From the NCBI GenBank assembly GCA_037178675.1, contig JAYMGJ010000015.1, forward strand, positions 1 through 64,000: DNA of 64,000 bases. Reading direction: 5' to 3'. The stretch comes from Scleroderma bovista. Its lineage: Eukaryota; Basidiomycota; Agaricomycetes; Boletales; Sclerodermataceae. How positions within the stretch are numbered: the first letter of the stretch is position 1; each line of letters opens with the position of its first letter. This document shows positions 45,677 to 55,500 of the stretch, one piece after another. A model generated the notes under the pieces. That model worked only from the letters and a program-made list of their open reading frames with translations. It ran no database searches and was not told the DNA's origin. The position numbers were made by a program, and so were the translations under genes.

Positions 45677-48600
45677 CTACTTGTACAGAACCGTAAGACT
45701 TACCACTAGCGTAGAGATCACCACGACAAACCGCTGGATAGAATTCATCTTCTCTTCATTCATCGGCCCTTTTCCTGCTTTATGTGCGAACCATTCAAAT
45801 CGTTTTCCAAGCAACGAAAACTCCTTCCTTTCCAGCTGGCCAATGAGACGCCCTACTTCGCTCGTCATCCTGATAGTTGTGCTCTCGACCACTACTAGGC
45901 CCCACTTCGGCCCAGTAAGAGTTGATTTTATCTCCGTAGTCCGACGTTTGTCTCTCCACAAGTGACGGAACATATCATGCGTAATGTTCCCTATGAACGT
46001 CGCTGCTGCTAAATGGATTCCAGGGACAAATAGCACCGTGAAACCTGTGCAGACATACAGCACCAATCCTACTGTCGCAAGTACGATGCTGATTAGCAAG
46101 AGCTCTGCGCTGTTGGGCGCGTCGTCCGAGTAGGTTAACTTCGGATACATTTTGATGAGGTGGCCATCGCCTTTGGACCACATATAAAAGCGCCAATAGG
46201 AGCGCTTTCCCCCATCCCACCAAGGATGGGTCGCCAGGACTGCCGGAGCGGCATGGAAACCTTGACCTCCACGGGCAACAAAGTACTCTCGCTTCCGGAG
46301 AATGAAATCGATGTCTTCACCGCCACCTGTTTTCGGGAACTGCAACCCATACTCTACTCCATCGTCCACGCGACGTGTAATGAGGTTTGCAGTCACTCCC
46401 CACGGCATATCCGCTTCATCTGACATTTTTTCGGCGATATTCCAAAAGTAGGTAACGCCAGCGAGATGAACTGCAGTTTTGAATACGGTATCTGCTGGGG
46501 GGAAGTGCACGTTCCCAACGAATCCGGCTGCCTTGGGATGTTTACGAATAGCATTTTCAACCTCTTGAAGAAGATTTTCCTCTGGTATGACGTCGTCGTC
46601 GAGAAAGACGACCCACTCTGCGGTGGATTCCCTCATACCCCTGTTGCGTGCGGCGGAGGCCCCCAGGTTCTCGGTATTGATGCGAATACGAACATCGGTC
46701 CGATGAACATACTTCTTCTCCAGTTCACATATCGACGGGGACAGTGGATCATCGATGATGACGATAAACATCACCGTACATGTCGACGATGGTTGAAGGC
46801 CTAGAATACGATCCAGAAGAGGGAGTTGTACACGATAGCTTGGGATGACCACGTCAATTGTCAACCGTCTCTGAGCAGCTGGGCACTGCAGCAGCAGCCA
46901 CTTTTCAGTGGTGACTGTTGCTTTGTCCAGCGGTTCAAAAGTCCAGCCATTGGCGTGCTGTTTAGTGTACCGTGCAGTGAGGGATCCACCGATTCCATTA
47001 GAAATTCGGGAGGGAAACACGAGGGAGCAATTCCAACGACGGTAAAGCTGGTAGAGGAAGGGATCGCCATCCTGATTGATGAAATTGTCGGGTATGACAT
47101 TTCCCGCGAAAATGTCCATGTGGGTGCGATGTATGATCGGGAATGTGGGCATGCCGGGGAAAGTGATATCCGTGAACGCAACGCACCCGAAACCGTGGGG
47201 AACATTTTCACGTTTAGATATTTCCGCAAACAGGTTGTGGGCGTCCCTCATCCAACCCTCGTCCTTCACAGTGACATCATCACCCATCAGTACGAAGTAA
47301 TTGCATCCGTCCTGCCAAGCTCGCTGTGCGCACCGACGCCAAATAGCGCATACATGTCCGCGTGGTTGGTCGCATATCTCGACGACGACGTTGACTATAT
47401 TCTTTGATAACAGGACGGCCTCAGCGACGTTTATCCCGTTCTCGTCACGCCTCCTGAGAAAAGCGTCATCCTCGTCGATGGCAAGGTACACCTTGAGTTC
47501 AAAGCGGAGACCACCCATTTGATGGGTGTCACGCCAGGTGGTGCGTTCGAGAGATTCAGCGAATGTACCGAGAGCGGATAAGCACTGAGTGGGAGGATCT
47601 GACCCGCGAGAGGTGATGGGAAGGAGTACTGCAAATGTAATGTATCCATGGGCCAAGTTAACCAGTTGACTGTATTGGAGTTTTTGCAACGTAGAGACGC
47701 GTTCCTCATCGGTCGTATCAGATACTGTCTCCTGCATCTCGCGGCTGATCCATACCGCAGTCCTCTTCATTCCCTCGTCTAGAGATATCTTCGGGGACCA
47801 ATGAAGTGTTCGTCTCACGAATTCATTGTCAGAGTTCCGAGCTGAAACACCGACCTGTCGAGAACTGCGATTATGGTCGAACGTGATATGCTCCATTTGA
47901 AGGCCTGCACATCGGCTTGCAACCTCAGCTAGATGATCGATGGTGACGGCTTGGTCCGACCCAACGTTGATCGGCGTCCGACAGGTGGACTCGAGGAGTA
48001 ACAAGACAGCATCGACGCAGTCATCAATGTAGAGGAAGCTGCGCCGCTGCTTTCCATCTCCCCAAATCTCTAGCGTCGCAGTAGACTTCGCCAACATTTG
48101 CGCCGCGAGTGCCTTGCGTAGCATAGCAGCCGGAGCCTTTTCACGACCGTTCATCCACGCACCGCGAGGGCCATACACATTGTGGAAGCGCGCAATGTGG
48201 ACAGCCATATCAGATGCGCCGCGTAAGAGGAGCAACTCAGAGGAAAGTTTCTCCAGGCCGTAAAGACCCTGGGGGTTGGGTACATCGCCACGCCAAGTGT
48301 CATCTTCCTTCAGGTAAACGTCTGCATGTGAATTTTCTTGCAAAGAAACGGGGTACACGCAAGCGGAGGAGGCGTAGAAGAATGTGTGGACACCTGCATC
48401 AAGGGACACAGATAACACGTTCTGTGTCATGGTCGCATTTTCCCGATAAATGATATGATCATTATCTTCATGGATAATTCCCATGCCACCCATAGTGGCC
48501 GCAAAGTGGAGGACAACATCGACTCCTCGGACCGCGCGCTCGCAGAATGCAAGGTCACACAAGTTCCCGACAAGGATTTCAGTGCAGATGGGCTCAGTGA

Positions 48601-48805
48601 ATGCAGATGATGGACTGATATCCACAACACGAACGAAATCTCCACGATCAAAGAGTGCTTTTGCCACGTGAGAGCCCTTTAAGAAGTAGCACCGTATGTC
48701 TCGCAGTGCTCCATGAAAGGAAGTAAGGCTACTCACAATGAAACCGTGACCACCAGTGACCAGGTATCTTGCAGTCACAGGGGGCCCATCCTTATTATCG
48801 GGCAT
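45677..48805 (-). CDS. Fusion enzyme: GDP-mannose-epimerase-like SDR + two glycosyltransferase modules (2 exons, 1022 aa)
   Basis: Exons on the minus strand are 48805-48737 and 48676-45677; the single 60-base intron lacks stops and is in frame. Residues about 12-340 form an extended SDR: TGGHGFIGSH NAD-binding loop (17-26), AATMGGMG (82-89), YASSACVYP (124-132), catalytic YGLEK (162-166), RFHNVYGP and GRNSDN-like ARNSDN. AA.MGGMG and the ACVYP context resemble GDP-mannose 3,5-epimerase. Residues about 370-615 look like a separate GT-A-like module with DEDD (424-427) and GDD (488-490). Residues about 628-870 are a GT2 domain: IDVVIPSYR, NLGASAARN, FLDDDV (714-719) and GGGEDID (807-813). A hydrophobic stretch at 880-920 and a C-terminal helix at 1004-1021 would anchor it to a membrane. 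Epimerised nucleotide-sugar production coupled to transfer is inferred. Few introns, unlike all neighbours. Confidence 0.88.
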   Translation of the reverse strand: MPDNKDGPPVTARYLVTGGHGFIVSSLTSFHGALRDIRCYFLKGSHVAKALFDRGDFVRVVDISPSSAFTEPICTEILVGNLCDLAFCERAVRGVDVVLHFAATMGGMGIIHEDNDHIIYRENATMTQNVLSVSLDAGVHTFFYASSACVYPVSLQENSHADVYLKEDDTWRGDVPNPQGLYGLEKLSSELLLLRGASDMAVHIARFHNVYGPRGAWMNGREKAPAAMLRKALAAQMLAKSTATLEIWGDGKQRRSFLYIDDCVDAVLLLLESTCRTPINVGSDQAVTIDHLAEVASRCAGLQMEHITFDHNRSSRQVGVSARNSDNEFVRRTLHWSPKISLDEGMKRTAVWISREMQETVSDTTDEERVSTLQKLQYSQLVNLAHGYITFAVLLPITSRGSDPPTQCLSALGTFAESLERTTWRDTHQMGGLRFELKVYLAIDEDDAFLRRRDENGINVAEAVLLSKNIVNVVVEICDQPRGHVCAIWRRCAQRAWQDGCNYFVLMGDDVTVKDEGWMRDAHNLFAEISKRENVPHGFGCVAFTDITFPGMPTFPIIHRTHMDIFAGNVIPDNFINQDGDPFLYQLYRRWNCSLVFPSRISNGIGGSLTARYTKQHANGWTFEPLDKATVTTEKWLLLQCPAAQRRLTIDVVIPSYRVQLPLLDRILGLQPSSTCTVMFIVIIDDPLSPSICELEKKYVHRTDVRIRINTENLGASAARNRGMRESTAEWVVFLDDDVIPEENLLQEVENAIRKHPKAAGFVGNVHFPPADTVFKTAVHLAGVTYFWNIAEKMSDEADMPWGVTANLITRRVDDGVEYGLQFPKTGGGEDIDFILRKREYFVARGGQGFHAAPAVLATHPWWDGGKRSYWRFYMWSKGDGHLIKMYPKLTYSDDAPNSAELLLISIVLATVGLVLYVCTGFTVLFVPGIHLAAATFIGNITHDMFRHLWRDKRRTTEIKSTLTGPKWGLVVVESTTIRMTSEVGRLIGQLERKEFSLLGKRFEWFAHKAGKGPMNEEKMNSIQRFVVVISTLVVSLTVLYK

Positions 48806-50610
48806 TATTACCGGAAGTTCGATACGTTCTGTGGACGATTAGCGTTTCGTACAACATATGTGACAGGAAAACGAACAGTTGTAGACTGTACTGTGCGGTC
48901 GGCGATCTTTGCGTTGTGATTGGAACTAATAACTGAGCAGAAGGACCGTCAGTGGGGACAGGGACGAGAAACGTGATTTGTGATAACTAGGGACTAAATA
49001 CGGTTTGCGAGTGGCTAAGCATAGAATTCCAGAATATGCTAGGGCGTTGGAGCTTTCCGCATAAATGACCATCGACTCCACACTGCGCCAAATGTCGTTA
49101 GAATATCATCATTCCATGACATGATGAGACGAAAAAAGTGGAAAACCCAGTGTCGATGTACAGCATTAAAATACGCACGGTTGGTGTTTGGAGTGGCACC
49201 CACTCTTTCAGAAACAATTACGATGTCATGCATTTTACGATGCTAGTTTAGACGGCTAGCAGGTGTTGTGCTCCAGGTCCAAACTGCCTGTAATTCGGAC
49301 GATCGGAAGACCAAGTTTGTGTGAACGACGATCATCATTACATAATGACATCACGTGCGTCGCACCGGTCCGATCTGGTTGGGGATTGCGGACTATCTCC
49401 CTTCAAATTTTGAGGGTTGCCTACGGGAGACTGGGTATATACCATCGCGGGCCTCAAGCCTCGCCCAGACCCTCGACTTGTATTGGACTAATTCTGTCGA
49501 CAGACTCATCACATGGCGTGAGTCTCGTAACCTAGCTTATCCTCCAATAGCATCGTTCTAACAGACAACCTTTTGAGGCTACAATGATATCACTCTTACG
49601 CCCCGCCTGGGAGCAACGCGATCGCAGATGCGACCCGCAGTCTTGATATGTATGATGTATGTATCTTGCGACGCAAAAGTTGGGTGTTTACTTGCGTATC
49701 ACAAGCACCGCATGGGTACTAGAGTGGGGAATAGTATGAGCTGGACTGCTGGCCGTGGTGAGCTCCCACATATCCTCACCAACCGTGCCATTTGCAGCAG
49801 ACCTTTGACAAGGTGGTGATTATCGCGTGCTCGATTCTCCAACGAGCTGGACTCATCACGACTAGCGGTATCACCAATTCTCAACTTACTTGTACGTCAT
49901 GATGCAGATCTCGTCATGGAAGATATGACTACCGTCTTCGAGATCTGTCGTACCCGACACTTCTTCCTACCGTCCGATCGGCGTCCCATATGTGTTTGTC
50001 CTCAGATTCATATGAAAGCAATGTACTGGACTGTTTACGCACTCGTTATCGGACTCGCTTCGCATCTCGAGGTCTTGTCTTATAGTGGATATAGAGCTGT
50101 GATTCGATGATCAGTTGTCTTTTCGTGTTTGCATGGATCCCCAGTTTGATTTAGACGAAGGACTCTCGACCTTCCGAGTACTATGTAAGACATATTGACG
50201 TCGAAAGTAGCGGATACCGTACATAAGACCCACGAAAACCGCTTTATGCATACTACTGTCTTGTAACGTCGAAGTAGTACATATGCGTCCATACGATCGA
50301 TCGATCAACTGCTGCGGGACGATCACCATCATTGCAACTTGATCTTGATCCGCGGAAGCAAAAAAAATCCTCCAGTCACAGCATTTGGGATAGAGTGCAT
50401 AGCAACAACGAAAAGGCAGTGCATGTATTTAAGAAATACAGCCAGTATGGCAGTTGAAATCTGATTGCACCTTTTCACCCCCCACCCCCCCTCCTTTTTC
50501 TGGCCGAGACCAAAAGCTAGACGACAAAAAACAGATAGACGGATAGACGAAGCGCGAGGAAAGGAAAAGAAAAAGAAAAGAGAAAGAAAGAGAGGACGAC
50601 ACGAGGTACG
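48806..50610. other. Intergenic, no supported gene; GA-rich tract at 50540-50605
   Basis: No gene is recognised. Short frames at 49263-49561, 49628-49819 and 50080-50332 are unsupported. A purine-rich run (GGAAAAGAAAAAGAAAAGAG and similar) at about 50555-50600 lies just beyond the DUF6593 stop codon, so on that gene's strand it is a pyrimidine-rich 3' untranslated tract. Confidence 0.5.
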
Positions 50611-51315
50611 TTATACCGTGCTCCGCCTCTGCGAATTTCTCCGTTCGCCCTCGACACAGACGAATGTCACAAGGACATCTCCCGTAATCGTCAATCCGTG
50701 CGGTGTGAGATGGATAAGACCCGGATTTAACCTCGACGAAGGTGTGTATGTGGCTGCTGGAGCCTGTTTGCTGTCGTTGCTTGCCATCTACGATACGGCG
50801 TACACGTTGCATAGGTGGATATGGAGAAACGGCACGGGCGGCAATCACAGTGAGTGGGCGAGAGTGCACAGAGGTGAGGGCGGGATTAGTCGGTAAGCTT
50901 ATCGCAGATGAAAGTGAGGTGATAGCTCACCAGTGATGATCCGTTCTCGAAGGACCATTTATACGCCTGCCCATTGAGGGCTGTAAATGTCCTCGACCTG
51001 CGCACCCACCTCAATTCAGTCCCAATCGCTCATTCAGTGCAAAGCCAATCGAACATACGATCCCCATAGTTTACTCCTTGCAATGAACAGTTCATGGCCG
51101 TGTACCATGACGGTGCCGGGGCGACCAGACTGCCACGAGATACGGCCCAGTTCTACCTGAGTCTGTCCATCAGGTGAGACTTTTGATACGGTTGTAGTGA
51201 GCGTTCCCGAGACTGAATAGTTGTTGGTAGCAGTTTCGATTCGATAGACCATCCGCCCTTCTGGTGAGAGGAGAGCGGTATTGAAGGGACTATCGAGAGC
51301 GAGCGAAAAGTTCAT
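50611..51315 (-). CDS. DUF6593-type small protein (3 exons, 166 aa)
   Basis: Minus-strand exons are 51315-51059, 50997-50931 and 50787-50611. The product begins MNFSLALDSPFNTALLSPEG, then RMVYRIET, TTTVSKVSPDG, ELGRISWQSG, SRTFTALNGQAYKWSF, ASNDSKQAPAATYTPSSR and ITGDVLVTFVCVEGERR. This sequence of blocks (strand-rich N-terminus, W.S after a polar turn, R.FT...G..YKW, and a final D.L..TFV.VE.ER) is that of DUF6593, a basidiomycete-specific beta-rich family of unknown function related in shape to tubby/scramblase-like folds. The second intron is long for this window (143 bases) and had hidden the last exon; a plus-strand open frame at 50465-50896 is its shadow. Confidence 0.82.
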
Positions 51316-51879
51316 GTCGACTGAGATATGCTGTGGGTGGGTAATCCTTTTGTGTGGGTGTGTGATGTTTGTATTGCGGGAAATGGGCGCGGACAGTGTA
51401 CGGCCGTAAGATGTGTCCGTTCGGTTTTCACCAGCATATTAGAGTTGTGGTCCCTCGAAGTGCCGGGTTCTACCGTGGTTGGGCGCCCACATGTCCCTGG
51501 AGAATTGTAGCCAGAACAATTCAGCGATATTATGGTGTGGTCTGTCGGGCTGCCCGCTGTGTGCTGCGTTGACGATAGGATGGTAGGCCAGGATGACCTT
51601 GCTCTGAAACCAAGTGTACGGGTCCTCGAGAGGCAGTGTGTGATCTGCAAGCCGATTGGCTAGTGGGTGTCTGATTACTCTTTTTGGACACGGTATTCTG
51701 ACGAATTGCCGGGTTGAATTACAAGTACAACAATAAACAATGCCCTATCCTACACCCTCTAGAAATACAACGAGTCCATCCATCCCGAGCATTATTATAA
51801 GAGATATACTCATGCTCAGCATAGGACTATCTGTGCAGCGATAAGTGTCTGTAGTTAGTTTATGGCTTACAAACCAACC
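51316..51879. other. Intergenic, no supported gene
   Basis: This is the promoter side of the DUF6593 gene and the 3' side of the next minus-strand gene. Open frames at 51312-51650 (minus) and 51328-51572 (plus) overlap and look non-coding. Confidence 0.5.
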
Positions 51880-52578
51880 TCATATGTCGTCGACGCTGAT
51901 CATCGTCGACAGGCTGCTCCGTCTGTACGTCCGGGGTGACCCATCACCGCGACAAGGGGGAACACTCCGCCTCCCACATCTCCCCGCGAAATTATTGCTG
52001 CGGTTCAACAGCATCCCAGCGACAACCTTTAAGCGCGCTTCGTGATCCTGAGCAGCTACCCTCTGTGCGGTCCTCTGCCGGAGGAGTGCATCGAGTGAAG
52101 ACGTCCGTGGTAATCTGACAATGGGATTGGGAGATGAGTGAGAGGCTACGCGCGTCCGTGGTGTGCGGGGAAGCTCGCCTCCTCCCGAAACAGCAGGGTT
52201 GGCCAGTTGAGGGACTGGCACGACGTTGATGTCATCAAATGGGTCCTCCGAGGGGAATGCCATTGTGAGAGGCTGGGCAGTGGACGTACGCAGCGGGCGG
52301 GAGTCAGCGATGGGCATCATGGGAAGCTGACGCCTCGGTGCGGGGGCAGGGGAAGAAGGGAGTGACACAGGGGCAGTGCGCCAGGCAGTTTTGGGACCAT
52401 GTCCGGAGGACCGTCTGTCGGTGGACATATACATGTTGTCGATTACCACGCCAGCGTAAGTGTACGAAGATTGTGGGGACTGGTGACCAAGATGTGATGC
52501 TCTAGAATACGAAGACAGCAATGGGAGACCAGAGAATGTGCCGTGGATGGTATGAATGGAGAAAGACGGAACAGACAT
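51880..52578 (-). CDS. Unknown Ser/Pro/Arg-rich protein (232 aa)
   Basis: The open frame continues upstream to 52959, but the first plausible start with a good context is ATG 52578 (MSVPSFSIHTIHG), because the preceding part reads through an FVVVF-like hydrophobic, leader-like stretch. The product is rich in Ser, Pro, Arg and Thr, with an RTSSLDALLRQRTAQRVAAQ segment near the C-terminus that could form a helix. An FDDINVVPVP acidic motif lies in the middle. No family is recognised. It may be a low-complexity regulatory protein, or a spurious frame; the bias for Ser/Pro codons on this strand only is modest support. Confidence 0.5.
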   Translation of the reverse strand: MSVPSFSIHTIHGTFSGLPLLSSYSRASHLGHQSPQSSYTYAGVVIDNMYMSTDRRSSGHGPKTAWRTAPVSLPSSPAPAPRRQLPMMPIADSRPLRTSTAQPLTMAFPSEDPFDDINVVPVPQLANPAVSGGGELPRTPRTRVASHSSPNPIVRLPRTSSLDALLRQRTAQRVAAQDHEARLKVVAGMLLNRSNNFAGRCGRRSVPPCRGDGSPRTYRRSSLSTMISVDDI

Positions 52579-55500
52579 GGTAGTACAGACGACGACGAAG
52601 AAAACAACGACCAGCGATGGGATGGGACGAGTCCTGGAGAGAAAGAGGTGAGGTTGGATTTTTATAAGCAAGGCACTAAACACAAGAATATATTTCCCTT
52701 TTAGGAAACAATGGGCCCTGTTGTCTAGACTTGTCTTTTGTTCAAGCATCGAATCTTGGGTGTGGAAACGTGGACTCAGCTCGCCGTCGTCTCTTCCAAC
52801 AACAACAGTGCCCTCCCCTACTACAATCGTTTGGGAAGCAGGGCGGTTATCAGGTATCGCCCCAAGCCTCAACGCTGATGCAACGTGGTCCTCTGCTAGT
52901 AGTCCAATTCCAATCTTCTTTGCCACATCCAGAGACAAGACTGTTGATCTGAGTTCCAACGTAAGATAAGGACCACGATATCTCGGCCGTGCTATTGCAT
53001 CGGAAAACTGATCAACTCTGCATCACAAATCGGTGTATCCTTCCAACACCGGACGTGCGCTGGCACTGGAGTATCATCAAGTATTGCTCGTTCAACTCTT
53101 TTGATAAAGCGGCTGCGTTTTTGGTTCCACATCAAAACAATAATTCACTTAAATCAATTCTAAGTACAATGAACAAGTTGTGCATTACCCCGTCTCGTCA
53201 GCAGCGCAAGCCCTGTTATAATTATGCCATACCATCCACTGATGCCTCGTGTATTGGGCCTTCGATCTCCGAGCTCACCGCCGTACTAATCCAGTGACTC
53301 CGTTGCATCTAAGTGGGCATTTTATCATGTCGTGATATGGTAGAATCCAAACCCTGTGGTTCTTCTGCGCTAATGCAACCACATCAGACCGCATCCTCCC
53401 ACCCTACTGATGTCACCGCTTCCAAAACGATGGATAATCCGGCCATGGTCCACGACACAATGGGAATCCGCAAGGCATAGCAGCTGCAAGTGCATCCCGC
53501 CCATTGAATACCGAGGATCAGTGTGTCGGTCCTGACCCTGAATTCTTCACGAAACACATGAACTTCATCTTCACGTTATCCACTTACTTGTATTTCTTTT
53601 GGAACCACCTCAAAAGGCTTAAAAGGCCGCTTTCATCGAAACGAAACGCTTGGCGGGGTGTGGTCGTCGGCGTTGAAGTGGCCCTGACGCTCTCGTGAAC
53701 AAAAGTCCGATCGAATGTGCACGGTGATACACCAGGTCGCCCGCCAGCTGCCGCATGAATCTGTGATGCTTGTTTTCACCAGCTAAAACGATAAAGAAAC
53801 TTTCGTCCGGTCTAGACTCTGTACCTGTGGTCTTCCTGCACAAGCATCTGCCCATTTCGTCCGTCCGTCGTCTAAATTTCAAAACGCCACGCCTTGCGGA
53901 TTGAATAGCGGTGATGGCCATACGGCTCCAAACCTCCAGGTCAGCGGAACCTTGATCGACACCTCGTTGTCGAAGTTCATTGTAACGGTTAGCCTGTGTA
54001 ACCCTGTTCGACTCTCATAACAGAGCAAACAAGGCGTACATACGCCGTATGCTATGTAACTGTGTATGTATTTCTTACTTGCTGTGCGAATCTTGATACC
54101 TCTTGGCATACACGTGTTAGAACTCCCGAGTCTGGCACCGAGTCTAGAATCCCGAACATCATGAACAGGTCAGCATCGGCCCTGAGGCTTGCATCATGAT
54201 ATCAGAATCATGATACATACATATCTAATCTTTGCCATGATCAGTGCGCAAGGCCGCCCGCAAGCCCCCGCAAATGAATAGGTAGTACATACATATTCCT
54301 TGCCGGGAACAAGGAGCGCCTAGTTAGTGTCGAGGAGTCAAAAATGCCCTTCCATCCCCCGTGCTGGCTTTCTACCTCGCCGCACCTTATAGCTAAGGAG
54401 GGATGGCAAGGTTATTTCAGTTCCAACCTTTGCCATCGAGCCTATGCAGTAGTATCGTACCAATAGTCATGCAATGCCACTCATCTTTCCTGGGTAGTAA
54501 GAATAAAAACAGTTGAACTAATCTTTGCAAGAAAAACCCGCCGAGTTCTGACTCACGAGCTGACTTGGTAGGAGGCTGGTATGCTACAAATCTCAAGCTG
54601 AAGGGATTTGCGGGAAGTGCGGAGGTGTATCTTCATGTGATTAACACCCTATCATTTGGGTAGGGAAAAGTAATTTGCATATTATCGCCATGATCGTACT
54701 TTGTAGCCAGGCGACACGACAACTGAAGTCTGAGGTCGACTGGATCCTGAACCATTCAGTGTATTGCAACAGTCTCGGGTGAAAATTCGAAGCGCGACTG
54801 TTCAGCATTCCATAGTCTCTGAGGACTGTGCGGAATTATACCAAACAGCTCATCGAGCCCATGAACTTGTGGAAGGGAGCCATGTGAACGTGGGAGGAAG
54901 CTTCGGGGAGTCTTCGGGGACAAATTGAGAAGATGGAATACACTCATACGACATCAAAATAGTGTTGATTGCATCCCGAAGCAGTGAAGAGAAGTCACAC
55001 CACCTAATACCTCCCCAGTTCAATACAACCCCACTCGTTGGCGCTCATTTGTATTTTATCTCCTCGGCGCTTCTCTCGAAGTCTGGTCAGAGTTATTCCT
55101 CGCTGGCTCGACGAAATTAGCGGTTCGTCTGTGCACATAATGTCTCATGCTCATGGCACGTCGGGTTTCATCTCCGTCGGCATATAGTAGTATTCCATGT
55201 GGAAGACCTCCGATCCACCGATATTTGATTGCGGTCTTCGTGGGTGGCGACACATACACCTGTGAACTTCGTGTACCGTCTTGTAATTTGCGCTCAATGG
55301 ACATTCGGGATGTTTCGACACGCGTGCAACGGATGCACAGTCCTCGGCCCAAGTACAGGTTTCCTTCACAACGCATTATTATATAGGGAAGTTATTGCTC
55401 ACCCTCCCAGTTTCCAGATGACCTCTCTCACGACGGCCGGCCCGCTGTAAGATATATTTGTGTCGGAAGCTCAGATCCGGTCTCCCTCTCCTTCATCCAG

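Noticed and set aside
40488..48805. Idea that the CBS-like enzyme, MFS 3 and the epimerase/transferase fusion form a metabolite gene cluster
   Set aside because: Proximity is the only evidence; there is no backbone synthase, shared regulator or chemical logic linking sulfur amino acid chemistry to nucleotide sugars.
50465..50896. 143-codon plus-strand frame with a hydrophobic segment
   Set aside because: It runs across the last exon and long intron of the DUF6593 gene on the other strand, which has far stronger family evidence.
53619..54109. Possible minus-strand two-exon gene (leader MPRGIKIRT spliced to LTVTMNFDNEV)
   Set aside because: The only usable donor and acceptor produce a stop at the junction, and no other join keeps the frame.
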